From Microthrixaceae bacterium (lineage in GTDB: Bacteria > Actinomycetota > Acidimicrobiia > Acidimicrobiales > Poriferisodalaceae): DNA of 64,000 bases. Positions within the stretch are counted from its first letter, which is position 1. Each line of letters opens with the position of its first letter. Below, piece by piece: positions 35,110 to 43,900 of the stretch. Position numbers and translations under genes: made by a program. The stretch is taken from the NCBI GenBank assembly GCA_011523825.1, contig WTFX01000012.1, positions 62,001 to 126,000 on the forward strand, in the 5' to 3' direction. Below the pieces are notes generated by a model. That model was not told where the DNA came from, made no database searches, and saw only the letters and a program-made list of their open reading frames with translations.

Positions 35110-35997
35110 ATGAGTGAGAGCAGTGGCAGCTCCGGGGGACGGCTCGCTGGCAAGGCTGCGGTGATCACCGGCGGGGCCAGCGGCATGGGACGGTCGACGG
35201 TCGAGCTATTCCTGGCAGAAGGCGCCTCGGTCGTGATCGGCGACCTCAACGCCGACGCTGGGCATGCATTCATGGAGGAGCTGACCGGCGCGGGCCTGGG
35301 CGATCGCGCTCGCTTCACACGCACCGATGTGGCGGTCGAGGACGACGTGGCCGCGATGACCGAGCTGGCAGTCGAGGCATTCGGCCAGCTGGACGTGGTG
35401 TTCAACAACGCGGGCATCGGCGGGGCCTTCGGCCCGATCACCGAGCTGGACGCGGACGCTTGGGACGAGACCTTCGCCATCCTGGTGCGCTCGGTGATGC
35501 TGGGCACCAAGCACGCGGCGCGGGTCATGATCCCCCAGGGGACCGGCGGCTCCATCATCAACACTGCGTCCATCGCCGGGGTCGGCGGCGGTGCCGGGCC
35601 GCAGGCGTATTCGGCGGCCAAGGCGGCGGTGATCAGCCTGGCGCAGACCACCGGACTGGAACTGGCGCCCCACCGCATTCGCGTCAACGCCATCTGCCCG
35701 GGTCTCATCTTCACGCCGTTGATGCACAGCGGAAACGAAGCCCAAGCCGAGGAGGTCATGTCGCAGATGCAGCCGTGGCCGGATCGGGGCGAGGGCACCG
35801 ACATCGCGTCCATGGCGCTGTTCCTGGCCAGCGACGAGAGCAAGTTCGTGAGCGGCCAGCAACTCGTGGTCGACGGCGCCATGCTCGCTGCTGGACCGCG
35901 AATCCACGGCCGCATGCACAACACGCGCAACCTTCACCGCATGGCAGGCATGGCTTACGGCACTACCGGCCAGGCTGCGACTGTTCGTCGCCTTTAG
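35110..35997 (+). CDS. Short-chain dehydrogenase/reductase (SDR)
   Basis: 295 residues of classical SDR type. The cofactor motif ITGGASGMGRST is near residue 19, D-L-N after the second strand favours NAD(H), N-N-A-G is present at VFNNAGIGG, the catalytic Ser lies in INTASIAG, and Y-S-A-A-K is the catalytic Tyr/Lys pair. ICPGLIFTPLM is the usual post-active-site loop. The last ~30 residues extend beyond the typical GQQLVVDGAM end. ATG 35110 has GGGAGGAC upstream. It oxidises or reduces an alcohol/ketone of unknown identity. Confidence 0.9.
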   Translation: MSESSGSSGGRLAGKAAVITGGASGMGRSTVELFLAEGASVVIGDLNADAGHAFMEELTGAGLGDRARFTRTDVAVEDDVAAMTELAVEAFGQLDVVFNNAGIGGAFGPITELDADAWDETFAILVRSVMLGTKHAARVMIPQGTGGSIINTASIAGVGGGAGPQAYSAAKAAVISLAQTTGLELAPHRIRVNAICPGLIFTPLMHSGNEAQAEEVMSQMQPWPDRGEGTDIASMALFLASDESKFVSGQQLVVDGAMLAAGPRIHGRMHNTRNLHRMAGMAYGTTGQAATVRRL

Positions 35998-37292
35998 GTC
36001 TGCCGGCTGAGTTCGTCTCGGAAGTCGGGATGGGCTATCGAGGTGAGCAGGTTCGCCCGTTCTTCTAGCGTGCGGCCTCGGAGTTCCACGGCGCCGAATT
36101 CGGTGGCGACTATGTCCGCGGTGTAGGCCGGGAGCGTTGTGGGGGCGCCCGGCTCAAGCTGGGCCACGATGCGCGAGATGCGTCCGCTGGCTGCGGTGGA
36201 CGGCATGGCGACGATGGACCGGCCGCCGGTCGCTACACAGGCGCCGAATGCGAAGTCGGGCGCCCCGCCGGGTCCGGAGATGTAGCGGCCCGCGATCATT
36301 TCGGAGTTCGCCGAGCCGTCGAGGGTCATCTGCACGGTCGATTGCAGTGCCACGAAGTTGCGAATCTGGGCGATGCCTTCGATGCCGTGGCTCAACGCGC
36401 CGTTCACGAGTTGCACCGCCGGATTGCCGTCGACCCAGTCGTAGAGGCGGCGCGTGCCCATCACCTCTGCGGCGACGCTGACACCGTCGCCGACCGGTCC
36501 CTTGTGACGGTTGTCCACCGCACCGCTGTCGATGAGGTCGATGCAGGCGTCGTTGATCATGCCGCCGTGCAGGCCGAGGTGCCGGCGGCCGGTCAGGCTC
36601 GAGAGCACCGCATCGGGGATGGAGCCGATCCCGAATTGCAGCGTCGTCCCGTCGCCGATGAACTGGCCGACGTGGGCCGCAATCGCGGCTGCGGTCTCAT
36701 CGACTACGGCGGGCGCCAGCTCAGGCAGCGGTTCGTCGACTTCAACGAGCCCGTCAAAGTCGGTGCGGTGGCATTCCCCCTCGCCGTGCACGTACGGCAT
36801 GTGAGGGTTCACCTGCGCGATCACCAGCGGGGTGGATCGCAGCAGGTCGACGTGACCGCCGACGCCCGTGCCGAGGCTCATACGGCCGCCTACGTCAGGC
36901 GGGCTGGCCTGGCAGAGCAGAACGTCGGCCTCCAAGCCGCCGCCGGGTCCCACGAGGCCGGTGATGTCCGAGTAGCGGGCTGGGACCACGCCGAAATGCG
37001 GGCTGTCGAGTGCGTCGCGCAGAGCCCCGCTCGGCTGAAGTGACGTCCAGCGGAACGGGTTGCCGAGATGATCCAGAGGTGCGGGCCGATCCAGCAGGAA
37101 GGCGCTGACGAACTCGAGCTCTGCGAAGCGGTCGTGCGCCGCGTCAATGGCAGCGAGCAGGCCGTAGGGGGCCGCAGAGCCCTGTGCGACATAGACGCGT
37201 GCCCTGCGCCCGATGCGCCCGATCGCCTCGCCGATGCCGAGCTGGACACCGGCACGATTGCCTTGGCGCGCGGAGGGGCGGTCTGGATTCAT
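35994..37292 (-). CDS. Acetyl-CoA hydrolase / 4-hydroxybutyrate CoA-transferase family protein
   Basis: 432 residues. FIGDGTTLQFGIGSIPDAVL near residue 205, followed by HLGLHGGMINDACIDLIDSG, and the C-terminal TAASGRISRIVAQL with EFGAVELRGRTLEERA match class I acetate-type CoA-transferases. These use a Glu nucleophile to move CoA from acetyl-CoA to an organic acid. ATG 37292 was chosen because translation further upstream is not family-like. Its stop overlaps the convergent SDR stop by 4 bases. It diverges from the acyl-CoA dehydrogenase gene. Confidence 0.87.
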   Translation of the reverse strand: MNPDRPSARQGNRAGVQLGIGEAIGRIGRRARVYVAQGSAAPYGLLAAIDAAHDRFAELEFVSAFLLDRPAPLDHLGNPFRWTSLQPSGALRDALDSPHFGVVPARYSDITGLVGPGGGLEADVLLCQASPPDVGGRMSLGTGVGGHVDLLRSTPLVIAQVNPHMPYVHGEGECHRTDFDGLVEVDEPLPELAPAVVDETAAAIAAHVGQFIGDGTTLQFGIGSIPDAVLSSLTGRRHLGLHGGMINDACIDLIDSGAVDNRHKGPVGDGVSVAAEVMGTRRLYDWVDGNPAVQLVNGALSHGIEGIAQIRNFVALQSTVQMTLDGSANSEMIAGRYISGPGGAPDFAFGACVATGGRSIVAMPSTAASGRISRIVAQLEPGAPTTLPAYTADIVATEFGAVELRGRTLEERANLLTSIAHPDFRDELSRQT

Positions 37293-37438
37293 CTCGGCAG
37301 CCCTTCTCGGCACCCGGTGGCCTGGTAGCCGACCGGTTGGCGAACTGTACGACGGCCCGGCATGGCGTCGCGGGCCATCGGCCTCACTCCAGGGATCCGC
37401 GATCCTCTCGCAGATGGGCGGGATGTGAGGATGGCAAG

Positions 37439-38656
37439 ATGCGGGCCATGACCTCAGCTGCAATCGATCTCGACGTCATGCCCCCGTCGGAACTGGCCGA
37501 TGAACTCATGCCAGAGGTGGCGGACGCTGCGGTGGGAGCGGCAGACCAGGCGGTGGTGGATCGGGCGACGGCATGGGCCAGCTCTGCGGTCGCGCCGCAC
37601 GCCGAGTCCTGGGAGCGTGAACGCCGCTTCGCGGCTGAGGCATTTCAGAGTGCGGCGGAAGAACAGCTGTGCGGGTTGCTCGTGCCCGTTGCCGATGGTG
37701 GTTCGGGGCTGAGTCAGGTCGGGCTGGCACGGGTGCTCGAAGAGGTGGCCGCGGCCGACTTCGCCATCGCATTCGTGCTCGTCTGTCACAACAATCTGGC
37801 GGGTGCGGTGAGCAGGCGTGCCCCCGCGGAGATGCGGGAGCGGGCACTGGGGCCGTTGGTCTCGGGCGAGCGGCTCGGCGCTTTCCTCTTGACGGAGCCG
37901 GGCGTCGGCAGCGATGCCGCCAAGATCACTACGGCAGCGCGTCGCGACGGCGACGAGTGGGTCATCGACGGTCGCAAGGCATGGGTCAGCAATGGCACGG
38001 CGGCCGACGTGATGTCGGTGTACGCGCAGGCCGATCCCGCAGCGGGACACCGGGGCATCATGACGTTCCTCGTCGACAGCAGCACTGACGGCATCGAGCG
38101 GACCGACGGCTACGAGCTCATCGGCGCCCACGGCATCGGCACCAACGAGATCCGCTTCGACGAGTGCCGGGTAGCTGACGCTGATGTCATGGTGCCCCTC
38201 GGCGAAGGGTTCGTTGCCGCGATGGAAGGCATCGACATCGCCCGGGTGCTGGTGGCGGCAATGTGCTGCGGCATGATGCGCACCGGCCTCGCGACTGCCA
38301 TCGATTACGTCCGCAAGCGGCAGGCGTTCGGCGGCCGCATCGCCGACCTGCAGGGCGTGCGCTTCAAGCTGGCCGACGTGGCAACCGACCTGGAGGCTGC
38401 CCGCCTGCTCGCCTATCGGGCAGCGCTGGCGGTGGCAGAAGGCCGACCAGCGGCTGTCCACGCAGCACACGCCAAGAAGTTCGCCACTCGTGTTGCCGAG
38501 CGAGGCTTGGCCGACTGCATGCAGGTGATGGGCGCAGCGGGCGGCCGGCGCGACCATCCGCTGCCCCGGCACCTCGCCGCCTCACGCCTGACGCACTACG
38601 TCGACGGTGCCACCGAGATCCAGGACGTCGTGATCAGCAGGTCGCTGCTCGACTGA
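37439..38656 (+). CDS. Acyl-CoA dehydrogenase
   Basis: 405 residues. FLLTEPGVGSDAAKITTAAR near residue 145 is the FAD/substrate signature, GRKAWVSNG follows, RKRQAFGGRIADLQGVRF near 287 is the second signature, and the C-terminal YVDGATEIQDVVISRSL holds the FAD-binding end. It makes a 2-enoyl-CoA, passing electrons to ETF. ATG 37439 has GAGG about 11 bases upstream; ATG 37448 is an alternative. With the divergent CoA-transferase it could form an acid-activation and oxidation pair. Confidence 0.92.
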   Translation: MRAMTSAAIDLDVMPPSELADELMPEVADAAVGAADQAVVDRATAWASSAVAPHAESWERERRFAAEAFQSAAEEQLCGLLVPVADGGSGLSQVGLARVLEEVAAADFAIAFVLVCHNNLAGAVSRRAPAEMRERALGPLVSGERLGAFLLTEPGVGSDAAKITTAARRDGDEWVIDGRKAWVSNGTAADVMSVYAQADPAAGHRGIMTFLVDSSTDGIERTDGYELIGAHGIGTNEIRFDECRVADADVMVPLGEGFVAAMEGIDIARVLVAAMCCGMMRTGLATAIDYVRKRQAFGGRIADLQGVRFKLADVATDLEAARLLAYRAALAVAEGRPAAVHAAHAKKFATRVAERGLADCMQVMGAAGGRRDHPLPRHLAASRLTHYVDGATEIQDVVISRSLLD

Positions 38657-38684
38657 GCCAGGCGGTCAGACAAACCGGTTGGGC

Positions 38685-39593
38685 TCAGCTGTTGCTCGGA
38701 TCGCCGAGCCAGCCGACGATGGCGTTGGCAACCTGCCGCTCAGGTGCGTCGTCGTCTGTTTCGACTCGGGTGAGGGCCGACCATTCCAGGTCGAGCCCAG
38801 AACGACCGCAGCGCACGGCGACGAGTCGCCCGGAATCGAGCCACGGCGACATCGCCCACCGGCTGAGAATGGACACTCCGAAGTCAGCCGCGATCATCTC
38901 GGCGATGGCGCCGGTCTGCTCGAGCACGGTGATCGTTCGGGGCGACAGTCCCGCAGGGCGGACGAAGCGCTCGTACTCGAAGCCAGGCGACGGCTGCCGG
39001 TTGTATGTGAAGTAGTTCTCTTCCGCGATCGCCTCGGGCCCGATCCATGTCCGGCTGGCGAGTCGGTGCTCTGGGTGTGTGACCAGCACCAGCTCATCGG
39101 TGAACAGGTGGATCGCGTCACGCGCCCCCGGCGCCGGTCCCGGAGCGAGCACGAGGTCGGCCGTCCCGTCAGCGAGTCGTGGCACTGGCATGTCGCCCAC
39201 GACCACCAGTTCGAGGAGCAGTCCTTCCAGCCGTTCGCTGCACGCTGCCGCAAACGGCGCCAGCCAGTGGTAGCAGTCGTATGACCCGACGCCGATCCGG
39301 ACCGTGGCCGTGGTACCGCCGACGCTGCGCATGAAGTCCTGCTCGGCCCGTGCCAGATCCGGCATTGCACGATGGGCGGCTTGGCACAGCGCCAGCGCCG
39401 CAGGTGTGGGTTGCATGCCGCGAGACGGCCGGCGTTCGAAGAGGCGTCCACCGAGGCGCCGCTCAGCTTCGGCCAGCCGATGGCTCACTGCAGATTGGCT
39501 GACATGAAGTCGACCGGCCGCCGCGGTCACCGATCCGGTTTCCGAGACCGCGACGATGGTTTCGTAGTGATGCATTTCCAAGCGTGAGGACAT
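38685..39593 (-). CDS. LysR-type transcriptional regulator
   Basis: 302 residues. The N-terminal winged helix-turn-helix reads ETGSVTAAAGRLHVSQSAVSH with LGGRLFER following, the LysR hallmark. The remainder is the periplasmic-binding-like effector domain (VRIGVGSYDCYHWLAPF). ATG 39593 was chosen; MHHYE six codons later is possible. Upstream is an AT-rich 260-base region containing its promoter. It is most likely to regulate itself and a neighbour (the acyl-CoA dehydrogenase or the demethylase operon), but no operator was identified. Confidence 0.9.
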   Translation of the reverse strand: MSSRLEMHHYETIVAVSETGSVTAAAGRLHVSQSAVSHRLAEAERRLGGRLFERRPSRGMQPTPAALALCQAAHRAMPDLARAEQDFMRSVGGTTATVRIGVGSYDCYHWLAPFAAACSERLEGLLLELVVVGDMPVPRLADGTADLVLAPGPAPGARDAIHLFTDELVLVTHPEHRLASRTWIGPEAIAEENYFTYNRQPSPGFEYERFVRPAGLSPRTITVLEQTGAIAEMIAADFGVSILSRWAMSPWLDSGRLVAVRCGRSGLDLEWSALTRVETDDDAPERQVANAIVGWLGDPSNS

Positions 39594-39854
39594 ATCTATG
39601 ACATCACCGACGTTTGACCTGTATCTCTTCCCGGTGCTTACAAGAAGTGGAAGAGCGTAAGGGTACTTCAAGCCGGAGACAATCAACCCGGATTGCTCAT
39701 GAAATGCGGCCAAAAATCGCCGGTATTTTGAAGTGCAGCTGTCTATATTCTTCGCCGTACTATTTGGAAATACCTATGCCGCTATAGATTTAGTCAATCC
39801 AACTCAACGCCTGGAGTCGAGCGTATCCGGGCCAGAAAATGCGACAAGCCGGGC
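39594..39854. other. AT-rich intergenic region upstream of the LysR gene
   Basis: About 260 bases, clearly more AT-rich than the flanking genes (for example around 39715-39795). It lies between the LysR start and the end of the dimethylglycine-dehydrogenase-like gene, so it must carry the LysR promoter. I see no convincing gene, RNA or long repeat in it. Confidence 0.5.
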
Positions 39855-42494
39855 TCACCGGCGCATGGCCCTGCCGGTTGGATCCCAGAGGCAGTCAGCG
39901 ATGAGGTGGGCTGCGCGCCGTTCACCCACGATTTCGATCCCAAAATCCGCACCGTCGTGTGCGAATTCGACCGGCACATAACCCATGGCGACGGACACAT
40001 TGCTGTGGTGCGCGAATCCGCCAGATGTCACCCAGCCGACCGGCTCTCCGCTGCAATAGATGGGCTCGTCGCCGACTGCGTCGAAGCCGGATTCGTCGAG
40101 TGGGCTATCGACCGTCCACGCGCACAGCGCCATTGCTCCAGCCGAGGCACTTCGGTCGCCCGTCGCAGTTCCGCCAAGTCCGTACTTGTCGACCAGGGCT
40201 GCACGCCCGACGAAGTCAACGCCGTCGTCGCCGGCTCTCGTGAATCGGACGAAGCGGCCCAAGCCGGCCTCGAAGGGGTCGTAGGTGGGTCGGTACTCAC
40301 GCGCCCAGCTGCCGAAGCTCTTGTCCAGTCGAAGCGAATTCAGCGCCGCCAAGCCGAACAGCCGCAGCCCGTAGGGCCGGCCATGCGTCATGAGCAGGTC
40401 GAAGACATGACGCAGGTATCTGGCATCGGTCCACAGCTCGTAACCGAGATCGCCGGTGTAGCTCAGGCGGCCGCACCACGCTCGCGCCCAGCCCACATCG
40501 ACCGCGGTGAAGCTGCCGAAACGCATCGCCTCATCGGAGACGTCAGCGTCGGTCACCTCCGAGAGGAGATCTCTCGATTTGGGCCCCGCAATGGCCACGC
40601 CGCACAGCTCGGCGCCGAGCGTCCGGTACCAGGCTGTTCCCTGCGGCGTTGCGGCTGATGCGCGCCAGCGAGCGAGATCAGCGTCGAACCAGCGCTCGTA
40701 GTGGCGCTCGGCGATGCCCGATCCGAAGATGATGAAGCGCTCAGCGGTCGCGGCATTGCCGGTGGCGCCGCCGGTCGCCGTGTGCACCGGCCCGTCGGGA
40801 GTTCCGGTCGCCGCCGGCAGGCAGGCAACCGTGAGATCGCCGGTGAGATTGCCTCGCTCGTTGCACATCGGCGAGAGCGAGATCCTGCCTGGCGGCGGAA
40901 GTCTGCCCGCGAGCAGGTGGGTGAGCCATGCCCGCGCACCGGACCCTTCCACCAGGAACTTGGCAAATCCTGACGTCTCCATGAGACCGACGTCATGGCG
41001 CACAGCGTGCACTTCTGCACGGACGTGAGGCCACGCATTGGAGCGACCGAAGGTGACGTCCTCGACTGTGCCGGGCTCGGGCGCAAACCACAGCGGCACT
41101 TCCAATCCGTACACGTCGCCGAAGACGGCGCCGGCGTCACGCTGGGGCTCGTAGATCGGGGTGGTCGCCAAGGGACGTCCCTCGGGAAGGAACTCGTTCG
41201 GGAAGGCGATGCTGAAGCGCCGCCGGTAGTTCTCGCGCACCTTGGCGGCGGTGTACGGGCGGGTGGCCCAATCGCCGAATCGTGCGAGATCCATGGCCCA
41301 CACATCGAATCCGGGATCGCCGGTCGTCATCCACTTGGACAGCGCGAGGCCTACGCCGCCGCCCTGGCAGAGTCCGGCCAGCACACCGCAGGCAGACCAG
41401 AAGTTCGGCAGACCGCGGATCGGCCCGACCAGCGGGTTCCCATCGGGAGAGAAGGTGAACGGTCCGTTGACCACTCGCGCGATGCCGACATCGCCGAGCA
41501 CGGGAAAGTGCCTGAAGGCGGTCTCCAGCGACGGTGCGATGCGCTCGAGATCGGGCGTCAGCAGTCGCCGCTCGAAGTCCCACGGCGTCTGTCGGCGCTG
41601 CCATGCCACCGCGGCCTGGTCGTACGTGCCGACCAGCAGGCCCTGGCCCTCCTGGCGCGTGTAGATCTCGCCGCCGAAGTCGATGGAACCCATGAGCTCG
41701 CTGCCGCTGCGCTCATTGTGGGCGATGACGGCATCGAGAGGCTCGGTGATCACGTAGGTGTGCTCCATTGCGAGCACCGGCAGCTCCACGCCGGCCATGC
41801 GGCCCACTTCACGAGCCCAGAGCCCGCCGGCGTTCACCACGTGGGTCGCCTCGATCCAGTCGTCGCAGCCGTCATCGCCTGCAGCCTCGGAGGCTCCGGC
41901 AAGGTCGCCGCGGGAGGTGTCGTAGAGCCCGATGCGCCAGGCAGCGCCGTCAGGCGTTCGCTCGATGCGACGAGCCCACGTATGGCGGCGGATCACCGCG
42001 CCCGCCGCGGTCGCGGCCTTGGCATATGCGTAGGTCACGCCGGAGGGATCCACGTGGCCGTGCTCGGCATCGAGCATCGCGCCCACGAATTGACCGGGAT
42101 CGATAATGGGCAGCAGCCGGGCAGCCTCGCCCACCGGGATCATCTCGGAGTCGATGCCCAGGTACTTGCCTCGCGCGTCGGTCATCTGCAGCCAGTCGAG
42201 ACGCTCGGGCGTGTCTGCCAGGAAGATCGCACCAGTCATGTGGATGCCGCAGTCCTGACCGGATTCAGCCTCGATCTCGCGATACAGCTCGATGGTGTAC
42301 TTCTGCAGTTTTGCGACGGTCGGGTCGGCGTTGATGGGATGAATGCCGCCGGCCGCATGCCAGGTCGAACCCGCAGTCAGGTCAGCGCGTTCGAGCAGCA
42401 CCACATCGGTCCAGCCGGCGCGGGTCAGGTGAAACAGCACCGAGGCGCCCACGACGCCGCCGCCGATCACGACGGCCTGCACCCGTTCAGTCAC
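39855..42494 (-). CDS. Dimethylglycine/sarcosine dehydrogenase-like FAD-GcvT flavoprotein
   Basis: 879 residues, the size of DMGDH-type enzymes. The N-terminal FAD domain starts VVIGGGVVGASVLFHLTRAG. AGSTWHAAGG near residue 43 contains the His that carries covalent FAD in this family. The C-terminal half (~residue 440 onward) is an aminomethyltransferase/GcvT-like folate-binding domain (LSYTGDLGYELW, DKSFGSWAREYRP). It oxidatively demethylates an N-methyl amine and hands formaldehyde to tetrahydrofolate. The GTG start overlaps the Rieske gene stop (GTGA), so both are co-translated, which points to stepwise demethylation of a betaine-like compound. Confidence 0.88.
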   Translation of the reverse strand: MTERVQAVVIGGGVVGASVLFHLTRAGWTDVVLLERADLTAGSTWHAAGGIHPINADPTVAKLQKYTIELYREIEAESGQDCGIHMTGAIFLADTPERLDWLQMTDARGKYLGIDSEMIPVGEAARLLPIIDPGQFVGAMLDAEHGHVDPSGVTYAYAKAATAAGAVIRRHTWARRIERTPDGAAWRIGLYDTSRGDLAGASEAAGDDGCDDWIEATHVVNAGGLWAREVGRMAGVELPVLAMEHTYVITEPLDAVIAHNERSGSELMGSIDFGGEIYTRQEGQGLLVGTYDQAAVAWQRRQTPWDFERRLLTPDLERIAPSLETAFRHFPVLGDVGIARVVNGPFTFSPDGNPLVGPIRGLPNFWSACGVLAGLCQGGGVGLALSKWMTTGDPGFDVWAMDLARFGDWATRPYTAAKVRENYRRRFSIAFPNEFLPEGRPLATTPIYEPQRDAGAVFGDVYGLEVPLWFAPEPGTVEDVTFGRSNAWPHVRAEVHAVRHDVGLMETSGFAKFLVEGSGARAWLTHLLAGRLPPPGRISLSPMCNERGNLTGDLTVACLPAATGTPDGPVHTATGGATGNAATAERFIIFGSGIAERHYERWFDADLARWRASAATPQGTAWYRTLGAELCGVAIAGPKSRDLLSEVTDADVSDEAMRFGSFTAVDVGWARAWCGRLSYTGDLGYELWTDARYLRHVFDLLMTHGRPYGLRLFGLAALNSLRLDKSFGSWAREYRPTYDPFEAGLGRFVRFTRAGDDGVDFVGRAALVDKYGLGGTATGDRSASAGAMALCAWTVDSPLDESGFDAVGDEPIYCSGEPVGWVTSGGFAHHSNVSVAMGYVPVEFAHDGADFGIEIVGERRAAHLIADCLWDPTGRAMRR

Positions 42495-43834
42495 GAATGC
42501 GAAGTCTTGCCCGTAAACGCAGCTTCGGCGGACTCGATGGCCGGCGGCAGGGGATTCGGCTTGCTGCCGTAGAGATCGACGCCACCGGGTCGATCGCCCG
42601 CCGGCACTGTCAGGTCGGCAGCGCAGGGGAGTGTCATCAGGTCGGCGGTCATCTTGTGGAACCGGTTGACCGGCTCTTCGAAGCGGGGGGCCAGCGGCCC
42701 CGGAGGCGCGCCGCCCAGCGAGATGCCACGCTGGGCGCGCTCGCAGATGTCGATGTCCTCGTCGTTCACCTCGATCCAGAAGCGGCGTGTGGTCTCGAAA
42801 GCCTCCCGCAGCTCGGCCGACGGCTCGCCCGCGGTCATCGGGCCCGGCGGGAATAGGAACGTGCAGTGTTCGAGCGTGCGGCCCGCGGCGAGCGGCTGCA
42901 GCACCATCAGGAACATGTGGCTCGGCAGCACGGCGAGCGTCACATTGGGGAACAGGGCCACGAATCTGCCGCTGGCGACATCGGAATCGTCGAGTCCGGC
43001 TGCGGCAGGCAGTGTCAGCCAGTCGTCACGCTCGTCGCCCGACACCGGCGTGGTGGTCTGGCCGCAGTACATGCCCGGACCCTGGTAGCGGTAGTGGTCG
43101 GGCACTCGGGACACCTTGGCCAGCTCCGGGTGCACCCAGGGCAGGTGGTAGTACTCCGCGAAGTTCTCCACGATGAGCTTCCAGTTGGCCGCCACGTCGA
43201 AGGTGCCTGCGGCTCCGTCCAGCCCCGTTGAGCGCCACTCAGCGAACTGGTAGGCAGCCAACCTGTCGGGCAGATCGCCGAGCCACTTCTCGAGCGGCGG
43301 TGTGTCGTCGCTGAGGCAGACGAACACCAGCGGGCCCCAGGCCTCGGTACGCACGGGGACCAGCCCGTAGTCGGCCACATCGAAGTCGTCGCGGGGCACC
43401 TCGTCGAACAGGGGTGCCGATACGAGCTGGCCGTCGGCGCTGTAGTGCCAACGGTGGTACGGGCAGCGGATCGTGTTCGCGATGTCGCAGTCGCGTTCGG
43501 CCAGCTCGGTGCCGCGATGACGGCAGGAATTGAGAAAGCCGTGCAGGCCGCCGTCGGACCGGGTCAGCAGCACCGAACGTCCGCCCACCGACCGCACCAG
43601 CAGCCGGCCCGGCAGTGCAACCTGTTCAGCGAGGGCCACCGCGACCCACGCCCGGCCGAACAGGCGCTCCTGCTCAGCAGCGAAGAAGTCCTCGTCGGCG
43701 TATACCGCCGGCTGCATGGCGAAGGATGCGTCGACGGCGTTGCGTTGGGGAGCCCAGAACTCAGCGTTCGGCTGCGTCCACTCTGCCTCCGCTTGTGTCC
43801 AGTCAGCTTCCGGCTGTGTCCCATCTGCCGCCAT
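42491..43834 (-). CDS. Rieske-type aromatic-ring-hydroxylating/demethylating oxygenase alpha subunit (betaine-demethylase-like)
   Basis: 447 residues. The Rieske 2Fe-2S ligands are C104-x-H106 and C124-x2-H127 (CRHRG, CPYHRWHY). The mononuclear iron site is N-F-A-E-Y-Y-H-L-P-W-V-H near residue 220. The sequence resembles the glycine-betaine/carnitine monooxygenase branch rather than ring dioxygenases. The first 27 residues contain a degenerate repeat (EADWTQ, EAEWTQ, NAEFW). Coupling to the DMGDH-like gene suggests removal of a first methyl group from a quaternary amine. No reductase subunit is adjacent. Confidence 0.85.
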   Translation of the reverse strand: MAADGTQPEADWTQAEAEWTQPNAEFWAPQRNAVDASFAMQPAVYADEDFFAAEQERLFGRAWVAVALAEQVALPGRLLVRSVGGRSVLLTRSDGGLHGFLNSCRHRGTELAERDCDIANTIRCPYHRWHYSADGQLVSAPLFDEVPRDDFDVADYGLVPVRTEAWGPLVFVCLSDDTPPLEKWLGDLPDRLAAYQFAEWRSTGLDGAAGTFDVAANWKLIVENFAEYYHLPWVHPELAKVSRVPDHYRYQGPGMYCGQTTTPVSGDERDDWLTLPAAAGLDDSDVASGRFVALFPNVTLAVLPSHMFLMVLQPLAAGRTLEHCTFLFPPGPMTAGEPSAELREAFETTRRFWIEVNDEDIDICERAQRGISLGGAPPGPLAPRFEEPVNRFHKMTADLMTLPCAADLTVPAGDRPGGVDLYGSKPNPLPPAIESAEAAFTGKTSHS

Positions 43835-43900
43835 GTCGCAGTTCTACCCCTTGGGTTCCTGCTCCGAACACTAGTGCGCGGAACCAATCGCCTCTCCCGA

